64,000 bases of DNA from Ruminococcus turbiniformis (GTDB lineage Bacteria > Bacillota > Clostridia > Lachnospirales > Lachnospiraceae): positions 1 to 64,000 of the forward strand of contig NZ_JAJEQX010000022.1 in NCBI RefSeq assembly GCF_020687545.1, read 5' to 3'. Numbering within the stretch: the first letter of the stretch is position 1; each line of letters opens with the position of its first letter. The translations under genes were made by a program, and so were the position numbers. Below are positions 53,327 through 60,833 of the stretch, one piece after another. The notes beneath the pieces were generated by a model, which was not told the DNA's origin, made no database searches, and saw nothing but the letters and a program-made list of their open reading frames with translations.

Positions 53327-55045
53327 ATGCTAAAACAAATGTTTGCTCTGAGCGATCAGGGATCGAAAGATTTGAATAAAGGAATTGCGGCTACCACACT
53401 TAGCAATCTGTGTCTGATTGCACCGGTCAGCCTGCTGGTTATGGTGATTTGGGAATTGTTGAATGTTATTTCGGGACAGGAAACCAGTATGCAAGAGCAT
53501 GCGACGTTGTTCATAGTGGCTACAGTGCTGATGTTTATTATTGTATTTCTGACTCAATGGCTTCAGTATAATAAGACTTATACGGTTGCTTATGAAGAAA
53601 GCGCTAACCGACGGATTGTGTTGGCAGAGAAATTAAGAAAATTACCGTTATCTTTCTTCGGGCAGAGAGATCTTTCAGATTTGACAACAACAATCATGGG
53701 AGATTGTACAGCATTGGAAAGGGTATTTTCAAATGCTATTCCTCAGCTTTTTGGAACGATATTTATGTTTATTATTACAGCGATTGGTCTTTTAGTTATG
53801 GACTGGAGAATGGGGCTTTGTATCGTATTGCCGGTTCCGATAGCAGCATTCGTGGTTTTTGCGGCAAAAAAGGCCCAGTCAAATGCCGAGAGCGCAAACA
53901 TGGATGCTAAAAGAGCCGCATATGACGGAGTACAGGAGTATCTGGATACCATTCAGGAATTGAAGTCTTGCTCCCGTGAAGCGGAGTATTTAGTGGGCTT
54001 AGAAAAGAAGCTGGACAACGTAGTTAAGTGCTCTTTCCGTAATGAAATTGCTCCTGGAGCAGCGACAACTACAGCTCAGTTCATTTTACGATTCGGTCTT
54101 GTAGCGGTTATGCTGGTGGGTGGTTTACTGGTTACATCAGGCTCGCTGTCAACCCCTATGTTTATTCTCTTCTTACTGTTCGCAGGCCGTATTTATGATC
54201 CTTTTACCAGTTGCTTTATGCTGATGGCTGAGGTGTTTTCCGCACTTGTCAGTGTTAAGCGGATGAAGCAGATAGATGCTACTCCGGAGCAGACTGGCAC
54301 TAACGTCTGCAACAACAAGGGATATGATATTGAGTTCAAGAATGTGGTATTCTCATATAATGAGGAGCCGGTCTTGAAGGGAGTATCATTTGTTGCAAAG
54401 CAGGGAGAGGTTACGGCACTCGTGGGACCGTCCGGAAGCGGAAAATCTACAGCATCAAAACTGGCAGCACGTTTTTGGGATGCTGATTCTGGCACGATTA
54501 CTCTGGGCGGTGTGGATGTCAAGACGGTGGAACCGGAAACTCTATTTAAAAATTATGCGATTGTGTTCCAGGATGTTATGCTTTTTGATGAAACGGTTAT
54601 GGAAAATATTCGCCTGGGGCGTGGTGGTGCTACTGATGAAGAAGTTATAGCAGCAGCCAAAGCAGCTCAGTGTGAGGAGTTTATTCAGCGGCTGCCACAA
54701 GGATATCAGACTAATATTGGAGAAAATGGAAGCGCTTTGTCCGGCGGTGAGCGCCAGCGTATTTCCATTGCACGTGCCTTACTGAAAAATGCTCCAATCG
54801 TTTTGCTTGACGAGGCAACAGCATCTATGGATGCCGAGAGTGAAACATTAGTACAGGATGCGTTATCTGTTCTTCTCAAGGATAAAACAGTTATGGTGAT
54901 TGCACACCGTATGAGAACAGTAGCCAATGCAGATAAAATCGTTGTCTTAGATGACGGTAAAGTGAGTGAAACAGGCACACCGGAAGAACTGTTACAAAAA
55001 GGTGGATTATATGCTCGTCTTGTATCTCTTCAAAATGGGCAATAA
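53327..55045 (+). CDS. ABC half-transporter, YbtQ/IrtB-like
   Basis: A 572-residue partner of the preceding gene: six helices, Walker A GPSGSGKST, signature LSGGERQRISIARA, Walker B VLLDEATASMDAESE and switch IAHRM. Seventeen nt separate it from the previous stop. Neither subunit has obviously degenerate ATPase motifs. Confidence 0.82.
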   Translation: MLKQMFALSDQGSKDLNKGIAATTLSNLCLIAPVSLLVMVIWELLNVISGQETSMQEHATLFIVATVLMFIIVFLTQWLQYNKTYTVAYEESANRRIVLAEKLRKLPLSFFGQRDLSDLTTTIMGDCTALERVFSNAIPQLFGTIFMFIITAIGLLVMDWRMGLCIVLPVPIAAFVVFAAKKAQSNAESANMDAKRAAYDGVQEYLDTIQELKSCSREAEYLVGLEKKLDNVVKCSFRNEIAPGAATTTAQFILRFGLVAVMLVGGLLVTSGSLSTPMFILFLLFAGRIYDPFTSCFMLMAEVFSALVSVKRMKQIDATPEQTGTNVCNNKGYDIEFKNVVFSYNEEPVLKGVSFVAKQGEVTALVGPSGSGKSTASKLAARFWDADSGTITLGGVDVKTVEPETLFKNYAIVFQDVMLFDETVMENIRLGRGGATDEEVIAAAKAAQCEEFIQRLPQGYQTNIGENGSALSGGERQRISIARALLKNAPIVLLDEATASMDAESETLVQDALSVLLKDKTVMVIAHRMRTVANADKIVVLDDGKVSETGTPEELLQKGGLYARLVSLQNGQ

Positions 55046-55111
55046 GTATTTTTATAATACAAGGTAAATGGCATGTTTTCTTTACTTGTACGTTTGGCAT
55101 GGGAGGAGAAT

Positions 55112-55513
55112 ATGAAAAAAGAAAAAAATACTACGGCTTCAAGGGAAGATTACTTAGAAGCAATTCTCGTCCTGCAGCAGAAAAAAGGAATGGTGCGCTC
55201 TGTTGATGTGGCGCAGCATCTGGGTGTGAAAAAGCCCAGTGTGTGTAATGCTGTGTCAATTTTGGAGCAAGGCGGCTTCCTGGTTAAAGATGATGACCAT
55301 TTCCTTCACTTAACTGAAAAAGGCCGGGAGACGGCTGAGGCAATTTATGAACGGCACTGCTATTTTAAAAACTGGCTGATTGAGGCAGGTGTAGAGGATG
55401 CCACTGCGGAACAGGAAGCCTGCAGGATTGAGCATGACATCAGTGAGCAGAGCTTTCAGAAACTGAAGAAATGGAAGGAGCTGGGACACTCTGAAGAAGC
55501 AAATGGTGATTGA
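55112..55513 (+). CDS. DtxR/IdeR-type metal-dependent repressor
   Basis: A 133-residue regulator: winged helix ASREDYLEAILVLQQ and RSVDVAQHLGVKKPSVCNAV, then a dimerisation/metal domain with AIYERHCYF and EACRIEHDIS. The EACxxEH block matches the iron-type DtxR/IdeR metal site (Glu-Cys-Glu-His) better than MntR. There is no SH3 domain. The start at 55112 follows GGGAGGAG. It closes the transporter block, whose upstream regions carry TTAG...CTAA dyads, so it is the likely iron-responsive repressor. Confidence 0.85.
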   Translation: MKKEKNTTASREDYLEAILVLQQKKGMVRSVDVAQHLGVKKPSVCNAVSILEQGGFLVKDDDHFLHLTEKGRETAEAIYERHCYFKNWLIEAGVEDATAEQEACRIEHDISEQSFQKLKKWKELGHSEEANGD

Positions 55514-55907
55514 ATTTCCAGAGGAACGGCTGTCGGAGATCTGCTGTATCAAGAGAAAACTCCAGACTCTGGAGGGTGTGAAGATCTACATGGAGCCGCA
55601 GCAGATCCGATATCCGGGATTTTTCCTGGATACGCTCCAGCGTAAGGTCATGGTGGAGGAAAAGGAGGTATTGCTGACTGCCAGGGAATTTGATGTCCTC
55701 GCAGTCATGGCCAGACATCCGGGACGTGTGTATACCTATGCTCAGATCTGTCGTATGATCTATGGAGAAACGGATGTAGGGGAAGAAATGTACAGCAGTG
55801 CCTACTGTCTGATCAGCGGCCTGCGGAAGAAGCTGGAGAAGGAACCACGGCACCCCCGGTATCTTGATACCGTATATGGTGTCGGGTATCGGTTTGAGAT
55901 TGCATAA
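55503..55907 (+). CDS. Orphan OmpR/PhoB-type winged-helix DNA-binding protein
   Basis: A 134-residue protein whose C-terminal ~95 residues form a Trans_reg_C winged helix (LLTAREFDVLAVMARHPGRV, EEMYSSAYCLISGLRKKLEK, YLDTVYGVGYRFEI). There is no receiver domain; the first ~30 residues are unrecognised. It overlaps the DtxR gene by 11 nt but has the codon use of the element core, so it may mark the point where cargo was inserted. Regulation independent of phosphorylation is implied. Confidence 0.75.
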   Translation: MVIEFPEERLSEICCIKRKLQTLEGVKIYMEPQQIRYPGFFLDTLQRKVMVEEKEVLLTAREFDVLAVMARHPGRVYTYAQICRMIYGETDVGEEMYSSAYCLISGLRKKLEKEPRHPRYLDTVYGVGYRFEIA

Positions 55908-55926
55908 ATAATAATCGTTATAACCA

Positions 55927-55961
55927 TCAAGGGGCGCTGCTTTTTACACAGCGTCCCTTGA
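55927..55961. terminator. Bidirectional-type hairpin between convergent genes
   Basis: TCAAGGGGCGCTG (55927-55939) pairs with 55949-55961 over 13 bp (one G-U). No long T-run is present. Confidence 0.6.
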
Positions 55962-55989
55962 GTTCATTCATAAGATATTTACAACATTT

Positions 55990-56829
55990 TTATTCTGGGA
56001 ACGGCAAAGTCGGGCGATAGTAGCCATCCACATGAAGAGGAAGGACTACCGATCCGGCTTCGATTTTTTTAATCTGAACGTCATGGGAATAGCCCAGGAC
56101 AACGCAGCCACATGAAACGTTTTCAATGCCTGATCGACCAGATGCCCGGTCAACGATTGTTTGTCCGCCCATTGTTCCAATCCGTGCATTCCCATTCAGG
56201 CGCAGAATATGGGCGTTGTCCAACATATTATGTATATGGCTGTTTTCATATACACTACGAATAAGCGAAATGCCTTTCATCTTATGGACGACTGCATTTC
56301 CACACAATTCACAGATTATGGAATGGTCAGCCAGATTTTGAATCTGAACGTTTCCACAAGCATATCGAATCAAAGAGTTCCCTGTGATCAACTCTGCCTG
56401 AGCGTGATCAGACATAGAATTTATGACAGAATCAAAACAATAGATTTCTGCATCTCCACAAACGTTCGTTACGTTACAGTGATACAAAATATGCTTACCG
56501 CTGCTGATCATCTTGATTGTCTCATTTGTCCGTAAGTATTTTTTCTGCCAATCCTCCAGTGCGGCAATTATTCTTTGTTGGATAGGTTTGTTCTTCCGTA
56601 AAGGTCTGTCAAGCCAGGAATCAGCAGAGAACATTGAAAAATCGATTTTCTGGTGCTTTGGACTGATCCACCATTCCCAACAAGATTGATATAATGTGAT
56701 AATTATGGGAAAGGTGCCCTCCTTGATATATCCGGACTCGGTTTTGGCTGCCAGAATATCCTGTACCCCTTTATCCCCTCTAGCTGTCGCATAACCTTCA
56801 TTTTCAAATAGTACAATTCTAAAATCCAT
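55990..56829 (-). CDS. Hypothetical protein with repetitive beta-solenoid-like C-terminal half
   Basis: A 279-residue protein. After ~105 N-terminal residues, about 130 residues consist of irregular ~20-residue units with alternating hydrophobic positions (SLIRYACGNVQIQNLADHSI, SLIRSVYENSHIHNMLDNAH, HILRLNGNARIGTMGGQTIV), as in beta-helix folds. No signal peptide or enzyme motif is seen and no family is recognised. It has its own promoter, palindromic operator and two leader terminators upstream, unusual for a lone gene in an element. Confidence 0.6.
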   Translation of the reverse strand: MDFRIVLFENEGYATARGDKGVQDILAAKTESGYIKEGTFPIIITLYQSCWEWWISPKHQKIDFSMFSADSWLDRPLRKNKPIQQRIIAALEDWQKKYLRTNETIKMISSGKHILYHCNVTNVCGDAEIYCFDSVINSMSDHAQAELITGNSLIRYACGNVQIQNLADHSIICELCGNAVVHKMKGISLIRSVYENSHIHNMLDNAHILRLNGNARIGTMGGQTIVDRASGRSGIENVSCGCVVLGYSHDVQIKKIEAGSVVLPLHVDGYYRPTLPFPE

Positions 56830-56897
56830 TCTTTTCTCCTTTCTTGTGGGTGTTCCTCCGGAAATTTAATTCAATCCTCCTCTCCTGCTTTCAGGCA

Positions 56898-56931
56898 TAA
56901 AAAAAGAGAATGATGCCGGGTGCTCATTCTC
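56898..56931 (-). terminator. Leader terminator (proximal), - strand
   Basis: GAGAATGA and TCATTCTC (56906-56913 with 56924-56931) form an 8-bp stem; the - strand transcript then enters a T-run at 56905-56899. It lies 70 nt before the start codon of the - strand gene. Confidence 0.7.
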
Positions 56932-56959
56932 AAACTTCGTACAGAAATCTCTGCAAAAT

Positions 56960-57006
56960 AAAAAAAGCCAGAAGGTACTGCCCTGGTGGCAGAATATCCC
57001 TCTGAC
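56960..57006 (-). terminator. Leader terminator (distal), - strand
   Basis: CTGCC/GGCAG inner stem (56978-56982 with 56988-56992) and CAGAAGG/CCCTCTG outer stem (one mismatch), followed on the - strand by seven T (56966-56960). Confidence 0.6.
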
Positions 57007-57067
57007 TGATTACAAACCTAAACAGCATATCCTTTTCCGGATAAACACAAATAATGATTACAAAGTA

Positions 57068-57096
57068 AGTATATTACCATATATGGTATGTGTCAA
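57068..57096 (-). promoter_or_regulatory. Promoter with palindromic operator, - strand
   Basis: On the - strand TTGACA (57096-57091), 17 bp, TATACT (57073-57068). The spacer holds a perfect 14-bp palindrome TACCATATATGGTA (57075-57088). The leader to the - strand gene is ~230 nt and crosses two terminators. Confidence 0.75.
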
Positions 57097-57144
57097 ACAA
57101 AAATACAACAAAATATAGTTTGGTTCGGATTTTTTCAATAAAAG

Positions 57145-57180
57145 TTGCTATTTACGCATCCCATACGTATGAAATAAGTA
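57145..57180 (+). promoter_or_regulatory. Promoter element copy 2 with CATACGTATG palindrome
   Basis: TTGCTA (57145-57150), 17 bp, TATGAA (57168-57173), palindrome CATACGTATG (57162-57171). It matches the element at 42145-42180 at most positions, including ATAAGTA at the end. It drives the small-gene group starting at 57298. The 56830-57297 gap holds only regulatory sequence. Confidence 0.6.
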
Positions 57181-57297
57181 ACAGAGCCATATGAAGCGTT
57201 AAGGGAAGTTTTAGTAGAACAAACAGAAAATCATCCACTCTGCGAAAATGCAGCCCTATTATTCTTATGAAAAGTAAAAATACAGGAGGAAATTACT

Positions 57298-57528
57298 ATG
57301 GTAAAGAAAAAAGGCGTTTTATGCTATGACCGGGAATCTGGGAGGTATGACATCTACTTTGGAAACGGAAGCTATTACGGCGGTCTGCATTGTGGGGACT
57401 GCTTTGATGTGGAGATGGATGGAGACTGGGTGCCGGTTCGGATTGAAATGGATGATGATTGGTATCTTGTGGGAGTTCCGAAGATCCGGCTGGACGGCCT
57501 GACAGTCCGGGCGGATTGGTACGAATAA
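57298..57528 (+). CDS. DUF5348-like small protein
   Basis: A 76-residue acidic beta-rich protein (LCYDRESGRYDIYFGNGSYY, HCGDCFDVEMDGDW) resembling DUF5348 proteins common in Firmicutes integrative elements. Function is unknown. It is the first gene after promoter copy 2. AGGAGG precedes the ATG. Confidence 0.7.
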   Translation: MVKKKGVLCYDRESGRYDIYFGNGSYYGGLHCGDCFDVEMDGDWVPVRIEMDDDWYLVGVPKIRLDGLTVRADWYE

Positions 57529-57547
57529 TCTTGTCAGGAGGGCGAAC

Positions 57548-57853
57548 ATGAAAAAGGAATGGGTGAAACCTGAGATCAAGTTTATCACGGATCCGGATAT
57601 TATCCTGGGATGCCTCTATGAAGTGTATGGACAGGAACAGAAGTCTGTATTGGCTGGGAAGAATATCCGGCATACGATGATCTTCCCTTTTCTCCGGATG
57701 CTGGCAAATAACACACAGGGAGATGTCAGGAATTTGGAAGCTCTGCATCAGCGGCTCTGGAAGATATATGAAAAAGAACCGGAAAAGCAGGGGTTTGTAC
57801 AGCAGGGAGAGAAAATCCTGGAAGCTGTCAGGAAAGGAGAAGATGGTGGATGA
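57548..57853 (+). CDS. Hypothetical element protein
   Basis: A 101-residue charged protein, mostly helical, with no recognised family. It overlaps the next gene by 4 nt. Confidence 0.6.
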   Translation: MKKEWVKPEIKFITDPDIILGCLYEVYGQEQKSVLAGKNIRHTMIFPFLRMLANNTQGDVRNLEALHQRLWKIYEKEPEKQGFVQQGEKILEAVRKGEDGG

Positions 57854-58335
57854 TTTCCTATGAAAAAGCAAAAATGGGGAAGCAGCTGATGAAACAATTC
57901 ATTGCGGAAGGGGAACTGGAAAAAGCAGCGTTAATCGGGTTGATGTACCAGATGCCGATTCGGATAGGGGATGCGATAAAGCTGCGGAAAAGTGACCTTT
58001 CCGGGAGGAATGTTTTAAAGATCTCTGCCAAATATGGAAAACCTTATACGAACCGGCATGGCAATCCTTATCGGATCACCAGACAGCTGAGGAGTCTTCT
58101 AAATTCTATCAACAGGGACTCTGATTTCATCTTCACACGGAAGAAGGAGTATTATATACATTTATTCCACATATATTGGGGGTATTATCATCTAAATGAC
58201 TTCCGGTGTGAATATTTGAGGAACGAAGAACTGCTTGAATGTCAGAGACGGAAGAAACAGTCCAAACCAGCCCAGCGCTTCACCGTTGAGATAAAGGACG
58301 GGAAGCTGATTTTCAAAAGGGTGAGCGGCACCTAA
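57850..58335 (+). CDS. Minimal tyrosine-recombinase-like protein
   Basis: A 161-residue protein whose first ~115 residues resemble the start of a tyrosine recombinase catalytic domain: MYQMPIRIGDAIKLRKSDL (the Arg-I position), then a beta hairpin like the Lys region, and PYRITRQLRSLL. The later HxxR and Tyr motifs are not recognisable, and the C terminus diverges. It may be a degenerate integrase used as a DNA-binding accessory. It lies just before a complete recombinase and its candidate site. Confidence 0.5.
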   Translation: MISYEKAKMGKQLMKQFIAEGELEKAALIGLMYQMPIRIGDAIKLRKSDLSGRNVLKISAKYGKPYTNRHGNPYRITRQLRSLLNSINRDSDFIFTRKKEYYIHLFHIYWGYYHLNDFRCEYLRNEELLECQRRKKQSKPAQRFTVEIKDGKLIFKRVSGT

Positions 58336-58360
58336 GCTGCCCCCTGAAATCATCCAGATC

Positions 58361-58392
58361 GGACAGCGGAAAAAATCTGCTGTCCTTTTTGC
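58361..58392 (+). terminator. Terminator of the small-gene group
   Basis: GGACAGC (58361-58367) pairs with GCTGTCC (58379-58385), followed by TTTTT. Confidence 0.78.
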
Positions 58393-58456
58393 GTTTTTAT
58401 GCTGTGAAACGTATGGAATATATATAGGAAGCGTGTCAGAACCGTGCCATTTTCTG

Positions 58457-58567
58457 AACGCAACATAATAGCAATTATGTTGTGTTGGAGGCATGAAAGA
58501 CAGAAGAAATCCTATCTGGACGCAACATAATTACGCAAATCTCACGGAGAAGTGAGCGCAACATAAT
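58457..58567. other. Candidate recombination site with four recombinase motifs (IRS-like)
   Basis: CAACATAAT occurs four times: an inverted pair at 58461-58469 and 58474-58482 with a 4-bp centre (AGCA), plus two direct copies at 58523-58531 and 58559-58567. Extended arms read AAC(G/A)CAACATAAT. An inverted core plus two direct accessory motifs within 111 bp, directly upstream of a tyrosine recombinase gene, is the architecture of the Tn4430 TnpI resolution site (IRS). Confidence 0.75.
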
Positions 58568-58587
58568 CGCAGAGAGGAAGGAAAACC

Positions 58588-59424
58588 GTGGCATTACTGG
58601 ATGATTATAAAAAGTTCCTGAGAGGACAGGGCAAGTCAGAGAATACCATTAAGACCTATAGCGGTCATGTAAATGAATATTACCGGTGGTATATGGATAC
58701 CTTCGGGGAGGCGCCGACGCTGCTTTACCATACCAACATTTTGGATTTTCGGTCATACCTGCAGAACATTAAGAAACTGAAGTTTAAAAGCATTGATACG
58801 AAACTGTCCTCTCTGACCAGCTTTAATGAGTTCCTGGTGCAGATTGGAGTTCAGAAAGATCTGGTCATCACGGCAGAGGACCGGCTGAAATTCCAGCAGG
58901 AAATTGCAAGCCCGGCGGAAATAGAAAAGAAAGATGTGGAGGCGTTTCTCCAGAAGGTACTTGTGGATACTGGAAAGAGAAACTATGCGATTGCGGTGAT
59001 CCTTGCATATGCCGGCCTGCGTGTCAGCGAGTGTATCAGTATTGGCCTGACAGATATTGATTTTCAGGCAAGGGAACTGCTGGTGACTGGAAAAGGCAAT
59101 AAGCAGCGGATCGTGTTCATCAATGACAAGATCATCCATGCAGTCCGGGAGTATCTGAAGGTAAGAAACTCTCAGTCTGAGTACCTGTTTGTCAGCAGGA
59201 ATGGCGGAAAGCTCCACCGCAGCAGTGTGAGCCGTTTTTTCAATCAGTGTTCGGACCGGATTACACCGCACTCGCTCCGGCATTACTTCTGCTCTCATGC
59301 CCTGGAGATGGGATATACAATTGCGGAAGTCGCAAATCAGGCCGGACATGCCAGCGAGCGGACCACGCTGATCTATACCAATACGAGCCGGGAACAGATG
59401 AAGGAGAAATCGAACCTGTTGTAA
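58588..59424 (+). CDS. TnpI/Xer-like tyrosine recombinase
   Basis: A 278-residue recombinase: SAM-like core-binding domain (1-~100: DYKKFLRGQGKSENTIKTYS) and catalytic domain with Arg in AYAGLRVSECISIG, Lys in VTGKGNKQR, HSLRHYFCSHAL, the His/Trp-position motif QAGHASERTT and the nucleophile in LIYTNTSREQ. Size and motif spacing match Xer/TnpI resolvases, not large integrases. The start is a GTG after GAGGAAGG. Its upstream four-motif site suggests it resolves dimers or cointegrates of the circular element, or inverts/excises a segment. No Tn3-type transposase is near. Confidence 0.88.
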   Translation: MALLDDYKKFLRGQGKSENTIKTYSGHVNEYYRWYMDTFGEAPTLLYHTNILDFRSYLQNIKKLKFKSIDTKLSSLTSFNEFLVQIGVQKDLVITAEDRLKFQQEIASPAEIEKKDVEAFLQKVLVDTGKRNYAIAVILAYAGLRVSECISIGLTDIDFQARELLVTGKGNKQRIVFINDKIIHAVREYLKVRNSQSEYLFVSRNGGKLHRSSVSRFFNQCSDRITPHSLRHYFCSHALEMGYTIAEVANQAGHASERTTLIYTNTSREQMKEKSNLL

Positions 59425-59498
59425 GTAACTATAAGAATATAATTGTCCTTGTATAAACAGACAATAAGTTGATTATAATAAAAGTATGAGGTATAATA

Positions 59499-60743
59499 AT
59501 GACAAAACTAACGAAGGACGTGGATTGTATGGAGATGATAAGACGAAATTTGTATCTGGATAAGATACGTCCATTCATTGACCAGGATCTGATCAAAGTA
59601 TTGATTGGCCTTAGAAGAAGCGGAAAGACCATCCTGCTTTCGCAGATCCGGGATGTTCTTTTGGAGCGTGGAGTGCCAAGGGAAAATATCATAGAGATCA
59701 ATTTTGAGTCCCGGCGGTTTAAAAAGCTAGAGGATGCTGATCACTTCTATCGGTATGTCACGGAACGGGCAGAGCAGGTGGACGGCAAAGTATATCTTTT
59801 TTTTGACGAGATCCAGCATGTAAAAGAGTGGCACTCAGTTATCCCTTCCTTCCGGATTGATTTTGACTGTGATATCTATGTGACCGGTTCTAACAGCAAA
59901 TTGCTGTCCGGTGAACTGGCAACAAATATGGCAGGAAGATATGTTTCTTTTCATGTGTATCCTTTTGTGTTGTCTGAGATACAGGAATTTTATGAGATCA
60001 ATGGGCTTCCTTATACCAGAGAACAGCTTTTTACGGATTATCTAAAATATGGCGGCCTTCCGATGCGCCTGGTGCTGCCGGATGAACATTCCGTCCGCAC
60101 CTATCTGGAGGATGTTTATGATTCTGTCGTGATGAAAGATATTCTCTCCAGATATGCCATCCGCAATGAGAGTCTTTTGCGAAAGCTGCTGGAATTTCTG
60201 CTGGACAATATTGGGAACCCGTTCTCGGCAAGATCCATCTGCCGGGCGCTGACCACAGGCGGGCAGTCAACAACGGTGGACACGGTACTTAATTATATTG
60301 ATAAGCTGCAGGCAGGTATGATTCTTTCAAAAGCGGAAAGATATGATATTAAGGGGAAAAACATCCTGGCTTCAACAGAAAAGTATTATGCGGGTGATAT
60401 TGGGCTTCGCAATGTGAGCAAAGCAAGCGAACAGATTGATACAAGCAAATTGTTTGAGAACGTGGTGTATCTGGAAATGTTAAGCCGGGGATATGACGTG
60501 AAAGTAGGCAAGCTGGATACTCAGGAAATTGACTTCGTATGTTACAAAGGACAGAAGAAACTCTATATCCAGGTGGCCTATGTATTGTCAGAGGATTGCA
60601 TTGCAAGAGAATTTGGCAATCTGGAGAAGATAGATGACAATTATCCGAAATATGTGATCAGCAGCGACATCGTAGATATGAGCAGGAATGGAATTGTTCA
60701 TTATAATATCATTGACTTTCTGCTGGATGAAAAGGACATATAA
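59499..60743 (+). CDS. AAA ATPase with DUF4143 domain
   Basis: A 414-residue protein: AAA_14 ATPase with Walker A GLRRSGKTILL and Walker B VYLFFDEIQHV, then Arg sensor TGSNSKLLSGEL, and a C-terminal DUF4143 restriction-endonuclease-like domain with DFVCYKG and IQVAY at its end. These proteins are widespread, often mobile, and of uncertain function. The ATG at 59499 has GAGG 8 nt upstream; one at 59529 is an alternative. It forms its own unit with TATAAT at 59474-59479. Confidence 0.85.
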   Translation: MTKLTKDVDCMEMIRRNLYLDKIRPFIDQDLIKVLIGLRRSGKTILLSQIRDVLLERGVPRENIIEINFESRRFKKLEDADHFYRYVTERAEQVDGKVYLFFDEIQHVKEWHSVIPSFRIDFDCDIYVTGSNSKLLSGELATNMAGRYVSFHVYPFVLSEIQEFYEINGLPYTREQLFTDYLKYGGLPMRLVLPDEHSVRTYLEDVYDSVVMKDILSRYAIRNESLLRKLLEFLLDNIGNPFSARSICRALTTGGQSTTVDTVLNYIDKLQAGMILSKAERYDIKGKNILASTEKYYAGDIGLRNVSKASEQIDTSKLFENVVYLEMLSRGYDVKVGKLDTQEIDFVCYKGQKKLYIQVAYVLSEDCIAREFGNLEKIDDNYPKYVISSDIVDMSRNGIVHYNIIDFLLDEKDI

Positions 60744-60754
60744 GTCAGCGAAAA

Positions 60755-60779
60755 GGAGCCGTCCAAAGTGGGCGGCTCC
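60755..60779. terminator. Hairpin between convergent genes
   Basis: GGAGCCG (60755-60761) pairs with CGGCTCC (60773-60779). Confidence 0.65.
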
Positions 60780-60833
60780 AATTAATATCCCGTTTGTTTA
60801 TACATATAATTAATCTTTGACTATTTTGTTTCA

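Noticed and set aside
58588-59424. Insertion sequence or Tn3-family transposon around the TnpI-like recombinase
   Set aside because: No transposase gene and no terminal inverted repeats are seen within several kb. The recombinase stands alone with its site.
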